From Streptomyces sp. ISL-1 (GTDB lineage: Bacteria; Actinomycetota; Actinomycetes; Streptomycetales; Streptomycetaceae): 60,724 nucleotides of DNA. Below, piece by piece: positions 27,097 to 35,216 of this stretch (position 1 is its first letter; every line of letters starts with the position of its first letter). The DNA is taken from NCBI RefSeq assembly GCF_018614585.1, contig NZ_JAGGOI010000042.1, positions 1-60,724 of the forward strand, written 5' to 3'. The translations under genes and the position numbers were made by a program. Below the pieces are notes generated by a model. The model ran no database searches and was not told the DNA's origin. It worked only from the letters and a program-made list of their open reading frames with translations.

Positions 27097-27679
27097 TGCT
27101 GTTCCCGGCGGTCAGCTCCTCGGAGGGCCCGAAGGCGCGATTGAGGGCGCGATGGTCGAAGATCCCGGTCGCGATGGTGGCCGCCCCCGCCAGGATCAGG
27201 CCCAGATTGATCTTGCTGTCCGCTCCCGCACCACCCCAGACGGGTACGAGGCCGACTGCCAGGAGAGTGCCGCAGATGATCGTGTTGTGCGCCCTCAGCC
27301 CTACGCCGACGGCGTAGTAGACCACCATGATCAGGGCGAACGAGGCCGCGGTGAGGCTGAGCGGCAGATCGAGGGACCAGTCCGTCTGCACCCCTCCGGC
27401 GACCACCACCGCGCTGACGGCGGTGGCGACGGCGCCCTTGGTCTGGGCCCTTGTGGACAGAGTGACCCGCCCGTAGTTCTCGTTGTAGTAGCGGGTGATG
27501 AGCAGGTATGCCGCCGCGGCCGCCAGTAGGCAGCCCATGAAGACCCAGGCGTGGCGCAGTGGGCCCCATTTCAGGTTGCCGAGCCCCGCGAAGATGATCA
27601 CGGCGCCTGCCGGGATCGAGAGAAGGCCTCTCAGGTAGTAGTAGATCGCCGCCGCTGACTCCAGATTCCTGCGTTCCAT
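27083..27679 (-). CDS. multi-pass membrane protein paired with regulator
   Basis: 198 residues from the ATG at 27679 with GGGAGGGG upstream, preferred over a TTG at 27694. About six hydrophobic helices are seen (LSIPAGAVIIFAGLG, AWVFMGCLLAAAAAYLLI, VATAVSAVVVAG, SLTAASFALIMVVYYAVGV, IICGTLLAVGLVPVW, LGLILAGAATIATGIF). No catalytic motif is visible. It is first gene of a two-gene operon with the winged-helix regulator; two copies of an operator-like sequence lie at its promoter. Confidence 0.75.
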   Translation of the reverse strand: MERRNLESAAAIYYYLRGLLSIPAGAVIIFAGLGNLKWGPLRHAWVFMGCLLAAAAAYLLITRYYNENYGRVTLSTRAQTKGAVATAVSAVVVAGGVQTDWSLDLPLSLTAASFALIMVVYYAVGVGLRAHNTIICGTLLAVGLVPVWGGAGADSKINLGLILAGAATIATGIFDHRALNRAFGPSEELTAGNSNARV

Positions 27680-27695
27680 TGCCGCCCCTCCCAAA

Positions 27696-27716
27696 CTGGT
27701 CTGTGTCGCAAACCAT
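27696..27716. promoter_or_regulatory. operator-like repeat, proximal copy
   Basis: ACTGGTCTGTGTCGCAAACC matches the copy at 27741-27761 (pattern ACTGGTYTGYGYSGCAAACC) and is a degenerate palindrome. It lies about 17 bp upstream of the membrane-protein ATG. Confidence 0.6.
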
Positions 27717-27740
27717 ACGTTCGAGGCGGCGTCTCGTCAA

Positions 27741-27761
27741 CTGGTTTGCGCGGCAAACCTC
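27741..27761. promoter_or_regulatory. operator-like repeat, distal copy
   Basis: Contains the perfect palindrome GGTTTGC-GCG-GCAAACC (27744-27760). It is spaced 45 bp from the proximal copy, about four helical turns, consistent with cooperative binding by the adjacent regulator. Confidence 0.65.
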
Positions 27762-27774
27762 AGTAGCGGGCGGT

Positions 27775-28140
27775 CACAATTCCGTCGGGAGGTCGTCGTA
27801 GCCCGCGACGCCCGGGCGGGCGGTGGCCAGGGCTGACACGACGGTGGCGTGCGGGGACGCGTGGACCAGCGGGGTAGTCGATCTCGCCCTGCGACGGGTC
27901 CACCGGCCAGGCCAGGTGTTCGCCGTCCAGGGAGAAGCGGGCGTCGACGCCCTCCTTGTTGCCGCGGGCATCGAGGCGGATCCAGCGGTCCGCCGATGTC
28001 GATACCGCGCGGGCCGCCGGCCTGGACTTCCTGACCACGGCCCGCAGCGCCTCCACGAAGCTGGCGCCCTTGTTCCGCGAAGAACTGCGACACGAGCGAC
28101 GGGTTGCGGCCGAGGATCTCGTCGCGGCGAAGCCATGACG
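27775..28140 (-). pseudogene. unrecognised gene, two frameshifts
   Basis: Three consecutive frames each hold a coherent piece: WLRRDEILGRNPSLVSQFFAEQ, then ASFVEALRAVVRKSRPAARA...DRWIRLDARGNKEGVDARFSL...PSQGEIDYP, then LVHASPHATVVSALATARPGVAGYDDLPTEL before the stop at 27774-27776. Joined, they would give about 120 residues. I do not know the family. It lies just downstream of the lipoprotein gene on the same strand. Confidence 0.45.
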
Positions 28141-28193
28141 CGGGCGTGGCGTCGGCGGTGGCAATCGCGGAGGGGTGACGGGCCGCGCTGGCG

Positions 28194-29633
28194 TCACCCG
28201 TGGGGCAGCGCCTTCGCCAGTTTCTCGTTCAGGGACTTGGCGAGCTGGGCGTCGGAGGGCGGGCCGTCGCCGAAGAGCTTTCCCAGTTCGGCGGCGAAGG
28301 TCTGAGTGAAGGCACCGTAGAACGGGGTGCGGGGCCGCTGGACGGCGTTCCGCAGCGCGGGCAGCAGGATGGTGCGTGCGTACGCGGGACGGCCGTTCGC
28401 GTCCCGCGGCATCCGGTCGGTGGTCTCGCCGGTCGCGGAGGGGGTCGGGCCCGCTATCCCCGGAGGCTTCACCGACTCGCAGGCCAGGCCGTCGTCCTCG
28501 TACGCGGACACCCTCGTCGCCGCGAACCCCGCGTCGAGTAGGCAGCGTTCGCTTTCCCTGCTGGTGAGGAACTGGATCAGCCGCTGTGCGGTGGCGCTGC
28601 GCTCCGACGCCCGGGTCACGGCCAGGTTCTGACCGCCCAGCACCGCCCTGCCCGGCAGCGGGGCCACCCTGAGCTGCTGGTCGGAGAGGGTCTGGTGCAG
28701 GGAGCCGTAGGCGTACGGCCAGTGGCGCAGGAAGGCGGTGCGGCCGTCGGCGAAGTCGGTGAGCGACCGGGCCTCGTCGGAGTGGAAGGCGTCCCCGAGG
28801 GTGTACGGGGCCCGGGCGCGGTTGCGTAGCTCGCCCAGCCCCGCGATCAGGTCCTCCGCCGAACCCGCGTACCGGCCGTCGGCATCGGTGAGGGAGAAGT
28901 CGCCGCGGACGGAGGCGAACGCCTCGATGCCGTTGACGGTGAGGCCCTCGTACGAGGCGTCGAGCTGTGTCGTCCAGCCCTTCTCGTAGTGCTCCGGCAC
29001 CTTCCTGCCCGCGTCGTTGAGCGTGTCGATCAGCTGCTCGATCTCGGACCACCGGGTGACCTTGCTGAGGTCGGTGTTCGTCACGCCCGCCTTCTTGAGA
29101 TAGTCGTGCCGGTAGTAGAGCAGCCCGACGTCGCTGTTGAACGGCACGGCGTACACCCTGCCGTTCCAGCGGGCCGTGGCGGCCACGGACTCGATGACGT
29201 CCCCGTCGGCCAGCTCGTCGGGCAGCGGCCGGACCAGATCCGCCTCGGCGAATTCCGGCACCCACGTCACGTCTAGGTTGACCACGTCGTACTCCGCGCT
29301 GCCGGACTGGAGCGCGCCCAGCAACTGGCTGCGCTGCTGGTCCGCGGAGCCCGACAGTTCGACCAGACGGGCCCGGTGGCCCTTGCCCGCCTGTCGCCGG
29401 TTCCACTCGTCGATGAGCTGCTGGCGGATGCCGCCCCTGCCGGTGACGTCACGGCCGCTGGCCACGACGATGTCGCCAGGGGGCTCGGCGGAACCCGTGG
29501 CACCGGGGGTGCCGGTCCCGTCGCCGCCGGTGCAGGCACCGATGGCGAGGAGGAGAGCGAGGGTGAACGCGCCGACGGCATGGCGCCTTCCGCCCACGCG
29601 CCTCGAACGCATCGTCATTGATCCCTCGTTCAT
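28194..29633 (-). CDS. extracellular solute-binding lipoprotein
   Basis: 479 residues; the ATG at 29633 overlaps the caspase-gene stop (ATGA), and an internal ATG at 29618 with GAGGGATCA is the likelier start. Basic residues, a hydrophobic stretch and the lipobox LLLAIGAC mark a lipoprotein, followed by a Gly/Thr linker. The body resembles family-1 solute-binding proteins (DIVVASGRDVT...LIDEWNRR...QLLGALQSGSAEYDVVNLDVTWVPEFAEADLV...YAVPFNSDVGLLYYRHDYL). No permease or ATPase genes follow, so it probably senses a ligand for the membrane protein encoded upstream rather than feeding an ABC importer. Confidence 0.88.
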   Translation of the reverse strand: MNEGSMTMRSRRVGGRRHAVGAFTLALLLAIGACTGGDGTGTPGATGSAEPPGDIVVASGRDVTGRGGIRQQLIDEWNRRQAGKGHRARLVELSGSADQQRSQLLGALQSGSAEYDVVNLDVTWVPEFAEADLVRPLPDELADGDVIESVAATARWNGRVYAVPFNSDVGLLYYRHDYLKKAGVTNTDLSKVTRWSEIEQLIDTLNDAGRKVPEHYEKGWTTQLDASYEGLTVNGIEAFASVRGDFSLTDADGRYAGSAEDLIAGLGELRNRARAPYTLGDAFHSDEARSLTDFADGRTAFLRHWPYAYGSLHQTLSDQQLRVAPLPGRAVLGGQNLAVTRASERSATAQRLIQFLTSRESERCLLDAGFAATRVSAYEDDGLACESVKPPGIAGPTPSATGETTDRMPRDANGRPAYARTILLPALRNAVQRPRTPFYGAFTQTFAAELGKLFGDGPPSDAQLAKSLNEKLAKALPHG

Positions 29634-32320
29634 TCGTCTCCCGTTCCGGTCCTGGCGACCTCGTCCCGCAGGTCCGCCACGAGATCGGTCCTTGTGTCAA
29701 GGCAACGCCCGCCGCTCGCCTCGGAGATTGCCGCGTCCGCCTTTCCCTCGTCGCATCCGCCGCTGTCGAGCGACGCCATGACCACGGGGACCTTCATGCT
29801 TCGCGCGGACCTGAGCAGACCCTCGAGCCGTCCGCCCTCGGTCAGCCGGTTGTTGTCCTCGTCGTCCGTGAGGTAGACGATCAACTGGGGGCGCTCGTCG
29901 TCGACGCGGCGCTGCGCCATGGCGTTCAGCGCGGCGATGAGCGCCCCGTACGGATCGGCCTCCGCGTTCCTCACTCTGGCACTTCGGTCGATGGCGCGCT
30001 CCGCGACCCCGCGCCCGTACTGTCCAAAGGCCAGCAGTTCGCTGTACGGGCGCTTGGCACCGGCCTCCGACGCCACGGCCCAGACCCCGTATTCGTCCTG
30101 GGCGCCGAGCCCGCCCAGCGACTGCTTGACGATGCCGGGCGCGCCGCCGGGCCCCTTCCACAGGTCACCCATCGAGCCCGAGCTGTCCAGCAGGAACAGC
30201 ACACGGCCCGGGCCGTGTGCGTCCCGGTAGTCCGTCAGCGCCGCACTCATCGCGTCCGGGCGGGCGGAGCGGGTGAGGGGCCCGGGGGCACTGAGGGCCC
30301 CGAAGTCACTGAAGGCGAAGCCGGAGCCGAGGGGCGGATGGTCCCCCGAAGCGCTGCGAAAGCCGTCCTTCCCGAACTCGGCGAGCCCGCCCTGGGCGGC
30401 GTCAGCCCCGTCCTTTCCGTCCGCGCCGCCGCCGGCGCCGGTCAGCCAGTGGTGGAATCTCTCGACCTCGTCGCTCCGCGCCGACGTGTCACGGTCGGCG
30501 TCGTCCCAGCGCACGCGGACGAAGGTCGGGTCCAGGGCCGGGACGTCGTCGGGGTACTCGGCCATCCGCCGGGCCCGTGTCCTCCGGTCGCAGCTCACTG
30601 CGGTCTTCATCAGGAACTCCGGTACGAGGGCGGCGGTGTGGTCGTCCACGGCGTCGTCGTCGGGCAGCACGCACAGGAGGTCCGCGCCGGTCGGCGAGGG
30701 CGGACCGAGCTGCGCGACGCTGTGCTCGGCGGCGGCCGCACCGGCCGCACCCGCCTTCTCGGCGCCGGCGTTCCCCGTGCCGTGCGCGCCGTACAGGCCG
30801 ACGGTCGCCAGCAGACCGGCGTCGGTGTACTCCGGGTCCGTACGCCGCACCTCGGCCTTGCCCTCCAGGCCTGCCATTAGTTCCCCAAGACTGCTGGTCC
30901 GGCCGGAGCCCTCGGTCGCCAGCGCTTGCGGGACGGCGAGCACGATCGGGGAGTACGCGAACGCGGTGGGGTCGGGGACCAGTTCCGCCCAGCGCCGCTG
31001 GTCCGTCGTGGCACGGGCCCGGTCGACGTTCGCCGAGGACGCCGGGATCCAGATGTCCGGCTGGGGCCCGATGTCGCGCTGCGGGTTGATGTCGTCGCTC
31101 GTGGGCCGCTGCCAGGGATCGGACTGGTCGCGGAACGCGGAGACGACGTCGGCGGCTCCGGCGCTGTAGACGGTGATGCCGCTGCGCCGGCAGCCGTCGT
31201 CCGTCGTGTTGGTTTCCGACGTCAGGTAGTCCTCGGCCGCCTTGCGGACGGTGGGCTCGATGTCGGGGTCGGTGAGCAGGCGGAGTTCGAGGGGGGGCTT
31301 GCAGGAGGAGCCGCGGGAGAGGACGAGGCCGACGGCGGTCAGGCCGGCCAGCGCCACGAGTACGGCCGCGACCACGGCGAGCGTCCTGGCGGGCGGCTTG
31401 GACAGACGGGCACCAAGGGACTTCAAGGCGTTCCGGACCCGCCGCCATGAGGGGAGCGGCGGCGGAACCACAGGCGGCGGAATCGGAGGCGGCGAGGGCG
31501 GGGGCGGGGCCGCGCCGAGCGCGAGCAGCACGTCCTCGCCCGAGGTGGCCGAGCGGCTCTGCGGTTCCCACGGCTCTGGGGGCTCGCGCAGCGTCACCTC
31601 GTGCCTGGATATGTACGCCCTGAGCGCCTCCGCCAGCTTGCCGAAGCCCACCGGGAAGCCTGTTTCGCCGCCCGCTTCGGCAGAGGGGCCGCCGAGTCCG
31701 CCGGGCCCGACGCCCTCGTTCAGGAAGTGCACCAGTCGGGCGGTGAACGGCGTCGGGGTGTCATCGTTCCCCGCGTCGATCCTGTTGTTGGCCTGCACGC
31801 TCATCAGCAGCGAGGTCCGCCTGCGCTGGGCGGCGCCGAGCGCGTCCCACGCCGCCGCGGCGTTGCCCGCGTAACAGCAGTCGAGGACGACGACCACGTG
31901 CTCCGCCCCGGTGCGGCCGAGCACGGTGAGCACGCTCTTCCACGGGGCGGCGCCGCGGAACACCGACTCGGTGCCCGCCTCGATCGTCGCCGTGCGCATC
32001 AGGAACCAGAGTTCGGCCCCCGTGCTGGGCACGGCGCCGTGCCCGGAGAAGTAGAGCAGGAGCACGCCCTCGGCCGCGTCGACGGCCGCGTCCAGCTGAC
32101 GGTCGAAGTCGTCCACGTTGGCCGGCTGGGACTCGACGATCTCGTCCTCGCCGAACACCCCGCCCCTGCCCAGGGCATCGCGGAGCGCGGTGAGGTTGTG
32201 GGCGATCGCCTTGAGATCGCCGGGCACTCCGTTGGGCCGCTCGGGCTGCTTGTAGTCGTATTCCGGAACGCCGACGAGCAGTGCCCGGTTGGCCTTCCTG
32301 CGCGGTTCGGGGCGCGACAT
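29630..32320 (-). CDS. caspase-like / TM / substrate-binding / VWA protein
   Basis: 896 residues in one frame. Residues 10-270 form a caspase-like C14 peptidase with His94 (YFSGHGA) and the Cys pair in VLDCCYAG (148-149; C149 likely the nucleophile). A proline-rich linker (271-290) and one membrane helix (313-335) follow. Residues 340-640 resemble a solute-binding domain (LELRLLTDPDIEPTVRKAAEDYL...QPDIWIPASS...SPIVLAVPQ). Residues 700-890 are a VWA domain with intact MIDAS D712-x-S714-x-S716 (LLDSSGSMGD). The caspase would be cytoplasmic and the binding and VWA domains outside. Its RBS (GAGG) lies in the end of the EACC1-like gene. Role inferred: signal-activated protease. Confidence 0.88.
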   Translation of the reverse strand: MSRPEPRRKANRALLVGVPEYDYKQPERPNGVPGDLKAIAHNLTALRDALGRGGVFGEDEIVESQPANVDDFDRQLDAAVDAAEGVLLLYFSGHGAVPSTGAELWFLMRTATIEAGTESVFRGAAPWKSVLTVLGRTGAEHVVVVLDCCYAGNAAAAWDALGAAQRRRTSLLMSVQANNRIDAGNDDTPTPFTARLVHFLNEGVGPGGLGGPSAEAGGETGFPVGFGKLAEALRAYISRHEVTLREPPEPWEPQSRSATSGEDVLLALGAAPPPPSPPPIPPPVVPPPLPSWRRVRNALKSLGARLSKPPARTLAVVAAVLVALAGLTAVGLVLSRGSSCKPPLELRLLTDPDIEPTVRKAAEDYLTSETNTTDDGCRRSGITVYSAGAADVVSAFRDQSDPWQRPTSDDINPQRDIGPQPDIWIPASSANVDRARATTDQRRWAELVPDPTAFAYSPIVLAVPQALATEGSGRTSSLGELMAGLEGKAEVRRTDPEYTDAGLLATVGLYGAHGTGNAGAEKAGAAGAAAAEHSVAQLGPPSPTGADLLCVLPDDDAVDDHTAALVPEFLMKTAVSCDRRTRARRMAEYPDDVPALDPTFVRVRWDDADRDTSARSDEVERFHHWLTGAGGGADGKDGADAAQGGLAEFGKDGFRSASGDHPPLGSGFAFSDFGALSAPGPLTRSARPDAMSAALTDYRDAHGPGRVLFLLDSSGSMGDLWKGPGGAPGIVKQSLGGLGAQDEYGVWAVASEAGAKRPYSELLAFGQYGRGVAERAIDRSARVRNAEADPYGALIAALNAMAQRRVDDERPQLIVYLTDDEDNNRLTEGGRLEGLLRSARSMKVPVVMASLDSGGCDEGKADAAISEASGGRCLDTRTDLVADLRDEVARTGTGDE

Positions 32321-32324
32321 CGGG

Positions 32325-32684
32325 CTACCTCGCGTCGCGGTCCGGGATGACCTCGACCTCGGGGGGTTCGCCGTGCTCCACGGAACGGCGGTTGTCTTGC
32401 CAGGCGCGCACCCCGCTCTTCACCTGGGCGAGCACCTCTACGAAGACCGTGGAGCCTGCGGCGCCTATCAGCACCAGCAGGATCTCCCACGCAGCACTCA
32501 TCGGGGCGCCGTGCTCCTCGGTGCCCGCGCGCTGCTTGATCTCGAGGTCGCCGTTGGTCCTGAGCTGTTCGAGCCGGTGCTCCCGTTCGAGCCACGCCTT
32601 CAGGGCGCCGACGTCGCTCTCGCTCGCGCCCTGCTTCAGACGTACGCGGATAGCCGGATTCGCCACACGCTCCCCCTCTGTCAT
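32325..32684 (-). CDS. EACC1-like small membrane protein
   Basis: 119 residues from an ATG with GGGGAG upstream. A compact N-terminal alpha/beta region (IRVRLKQGASESDVGALKAWLERE...) is followed by one helix of about 22 hydrophobic residues (64-86, EILLVLIGAAGSTVFVEVL) and a short charged tail. This matches my recollection of effector-associated constant component EACC1, a small protein found next to variable effectors in actinobacterial conflict systems. It ends 4 bp before the caspase gene, as first gene of the operon. Confidence 0.72.
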   Translation of the reverse strand: MTEGERVANPAIRVRLKQGASESDVGALKAWLEREHRLEQLRTNGDLEIKQRAGTEEHGAPMSAAWEILLVLIGAAGSTVFVEVLAQVKSGVRAWQDNRRSVEHGEPPEVEVIPDRDAR

Positions 32685-32904
32685 AACTCCCCATTATGGC
32701 ATGTCAGTTGGGGCGCATGGAGAGATCGTGCACGCCCCCTGGCGCCCTCTTGCGCGCCCCCTGCGGCACCCCCACCGGACGCCCTCGACGGCGACCCGGC
32801 GCGCGGCCGTTCAGGTACCGCAGCCCCCGGGGAGAACGAAAAGCTCACCGCCGGAGTGGGGAGCGGGGCGCCGTCATGCGTGTACGGCGGAACTGCCTCT
32901 GCTC

Positions 32905-33914
32905 TCAGGCCGAATCACTGATCTGTGAGCCCCGGTCGCCGACAATCAGTAGGCTCGTCGTTCGATCTCCAAGGGGCGGTGGCCAGTGGACCTGGACGAA
33001 GTGCTGGCGAAGGTGGAAGAGGCCGACGGCGTGGCCGTCCTTCTCCGGCCGGCCGGAAAAACACAGGCCCCAGTGCGGCAGCGGCAGGCCGTCCCGGAAG
33101 AGGTAGTCCAGCAAGGCCGGCTCCTGGCCGTCGGTGTGCAACGCGCGCACTGGCCCGCCATGGTCGGCGAAAACACCGGCGGCCGTCGCACGCACAGCAC
33201 CTTCAGCAGCCAACGCTGCAGGTCCTCACCGCTGACCAGAGCGAACTGACTGCCGCGCGGGTCGGGAGCAATGCGCTGGTCGGACTGGTATCCGCGCAGG
33301 ATGGCGAAGGCACGTCCAATGTCCAGCGGAGAAAGGTGACTGTTGTGCCGCTCGCACAGCACGTTCGCCGCAAGGGCCTTGGGAGTGAACTCCTCTCGCC
33401 TGTTGCGCTGCCAGGGCGCGCCCTCGACGGTGCCCGTCTTGCCGTGAGTCATAGAGCGCAGGATGTCCGCCGACAGCCAATGCTCTCGTGTACATCCGCG
33501 GCGAGCAATCCCTGACGCGGCCGCACTAGCAGCGCTCATTCCGGTGTCCGCTGCGCGGACCGCTGACCTGGGGCGCCGAGCCGGCCAGCAGCCAGCGGTC
33601 CTGCGCTCGGTCAGCGTGGCACCGCGCGCACCACGGCCACTGCCGCACGGACAGCGGCCCGTACGCACAGACGCCACTGGGCCGGCGAACGGGATGGGGC
33701 CTATGAAGTCGCGGGCGCCTGACATGGCTTTGTAACGCGTTCGCGGGGGGTTGCGAGGCTCGGCTGGTTTCCGGAGCGGAGAGCCGGGTGTGATCCTCTC
33801 CAGTAGTTTGTAGGAATCATGAAGGTTGATGTACTCCATAGACTTGACTGACTCCAGAAGAGCCGTATCGTCGGAAGAGAGATTGCAACCGTCCCCCGGA
33901 AAGCGCGCCCTCAT
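32905..33914 (-). pseudogene. HNH/zinc-type hypothetical, frameshifted
   Basis: The central part (CTREHWLSADILRSMTHG...WQRNRREEFTPKALAANVLCERHNSHLSPLDIGRAFAIL...LQRWLLKVLCV) looks like a real protein with a CxxEH...CERHN pattern reminiscent of HNH/zinc proteins. Near 33150 the coherent reading moves to another frame (HTDGQEPALLDYLFRDGLPLPHWGLCFSGRPEKDGHAVG...HWPPPLG). The N-terminal third (to 33914) has mixed character. I read it as one gene broken by at least one frameshift; its function is unknown. Confidence 0.5.
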
Positions 33915-34509
33915 GGACCGAACAGCCCCCCGAGCACCTCGTCCGCGCGGAACGATCGCCGATACGGCTTCCCCCGGCCCTCAGCACTCCGCTCTGCTAG
34001 CACCCCCCGCGGCCGTCGACGCGCCCCTGGCCGCGAACTGCGTGGAGTCATTCGTGGCAGGGCCCTGGCCGCTGCCGTGGTCGCCGACCGCGTGCGGTGT
34101 GGCGAGGAGCGCGATACGTAACGTTTTGCCCCGGTGGGGCGTCAGCGAGCTCGTCCCGACCGCCGAGCTGCTGGCGAGCGAGCTGGTGTGCAACGCGCTG
34201 CGTCACGCGGTCGGCCCGCTGCTCCTCACCCTCGAGCGGGTGTCCGGTCTGCGCTGCCAGGTCAGCGACGGCTCTTCGGAACCTCCCTGCCCGACCGACT
34301 CCGGCCCCGAGGACGAGGACGGCCGCGGACTGGCACTCGTGGACATGCTGGCCGCACGGTGGGGCTATGAGCACGGGCCCGTGGGGAAGAGCGTGTGGTT
34401 CGAGCTGTCCGTCGACGTGGACACAGCCGGCCTGGACGGCCGGCACACACCATGGATCGGCGAGACCGACCTGCACGGCCTGGACGCCCTGAAGAGCGAG
34501 GCAGCATGA
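33913..34509 (+). CDS. anti-sigma-factor-type ATP-binding protein
   Basis: 198 residues from the ATG at 33913; the longer frame from 33826 has no clear signal. It has the GHKL/HATPase_c2 layout of Streptomyces RsbW-like proteins: ELVPTAELLASELVCNALRHA (N box), CQVSDGSSEPP (G1-like) and EDEDGRGLALVDMLAARWGYE (G2). Such proteins bind ATP and often regulate sigma factors or anti-anti-sigma proteins. Its stop overlaps the ATG of the Fur gene (ATGA), an uncommon coupling. Confidence 0.85.
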   Translation: MDRTAPRAPRPRGTIADTASPGPQHSALLAPPAAVDAPLAANCVESFVAGPWPLPWSPTACGVARSAIRNVLPRWGVSELVPTAELLASELVCNALRHAVGPLLLTLERVSGLRCQVSDGSSEPPCPTDSGPEDEDGRGLALVDMLAARWGYEHGPVGKSVWFELSVDVDTAGLDGRHTPWIGETDLHGLDALKSEAA

Positions 34510-34955
34510 CGACCGCCGAGGAACCCATGGCGCTGGCAGCGACACGGCTGCGCACGGCAGGCATGCGGGTCACTGCCCAGCGCATGGCCATGCTGATGGC
34601 TGTCTGCGAGTCGCCCGGCCACCTCGACGCCGACACCCTGCGCGAGCGCGCCCAGCGAGTCACGGGCCGCCTGTCCCTCCAGGCCACCTACAACGTACTG
34701 CGCGCCCTCACGGACGCCGGTTTGGTCCGGTGCACGCAGATTCCCGGCCATCCGTCTCGTTACGAGATCGAGCACCACGACAACCACCACCACTTCGTGT
34801 GCCGTCGCTGCGGAGCCATCCGTGACGTCGAGTGCACGGTGGGTGCGGCTCCCTGCATGCAGCCACAGTTGCCGAAGGAGTACGAGACCCAGGAGGCCGC
34901 CGTGACCTTCTGGGGCTTGTGCCCCGACTGCCGGGACAGCGCCGTGGCGTCCTGA
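34506..34955 (+). CDS. Fur-family regulator (FurA/CatR-like)
   Basis: 149 residues from the ATG at 34506. An N-terminal winged helix (RLRTAGMRVTAQRMAMLMAVCESPGHLDADTLRERA...LSLQATYNVLRALTDAGLV) precedes the dimerisation/metal domain with EHHDNHHHFVCRRCG and the second zinc pair CPDC near the end. The family includes Fur, Zur and the peroxide sensors FurA/PerR. FurA usually sits next to katG, which here lies 25 kb away on the other strand; no DNA evidence decides which metal it senses. Confidence 0.9.
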   Translation: MTTAEEPMALAATRLRTAGMRVTAQRMAMLMAVCESPGHLDADTLRERAQRVTGRLSLQATYNVLRALTDAGLVRCTQIPGHPSRYEIEHHDNHHHFVCRRCGAIRDVECTVGAAPCMQPQLPKEYETQEAAVTFWGLCPDCRDSAVAS

Positions 34956-35159
34956 TGGCGTCGGACGTTTCCGCTCGCATCGAATGAGCCCCTGCCATGT
35001 GGAGGCGGGCGGCACCGGTGTCCAGCTTCACCATGCTGATCGCGTCGGTGACTGCGTGATGGTCCTGGGCGTAGCACATCGCACCGTCGAGCTGCTTCAC
35101 CTGGGAGGCGAGTCCGGAGGAACCCTTGCAGCCGGGCCGCCCGGGGCGGGCCACGTCAT

Positions 35160-35216
35160 GCCCGGCTCGTATTTTTCCAGGTGTATAGCGAATCGCGTCG
35201 AGCATCCAATGCCACG
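35160..35216 (-). pseudogene. IS5-type transposase scrap, inverted copy
   Basis: On the minus strand the sequence reads WHWMLDAIRYTPGKIRAG, parallel to WYWILDAIRYLVDNG at 36928 on the plus strand. DNA differences fall mainly on third codon positions. A short inverted fragment of an IS5-type transposase therefore flanks the IS4 element on its left. Confidence 0.55.

Noticed and set aside
27760..29406. 548-codon minus-strand frame
   Set aside because: Mostly an alternate frame of the solute-binding lipoprotein; only its last part overlaps the broken gene at 27.8-28.1 kb.
29618..30880. 420-codon plus-strand frame
   Set aside because: Antisense of the VWA region of the caspase protein.
33560..33680. 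SEC-C-like CPCGSG in the minus-strand frame
   Set aside because: The motif lacks the following Lys and Cys ligands and sits in a stretch with mixed frame character.
34708..35205. 165-codon minus-strand frame downstream of Fur
   Set aside because: Its first part is the IS5 scrap and its last part is antisense to Fur. The middle (about 34970-35150) reads smoothly but has no start and no recognised family.
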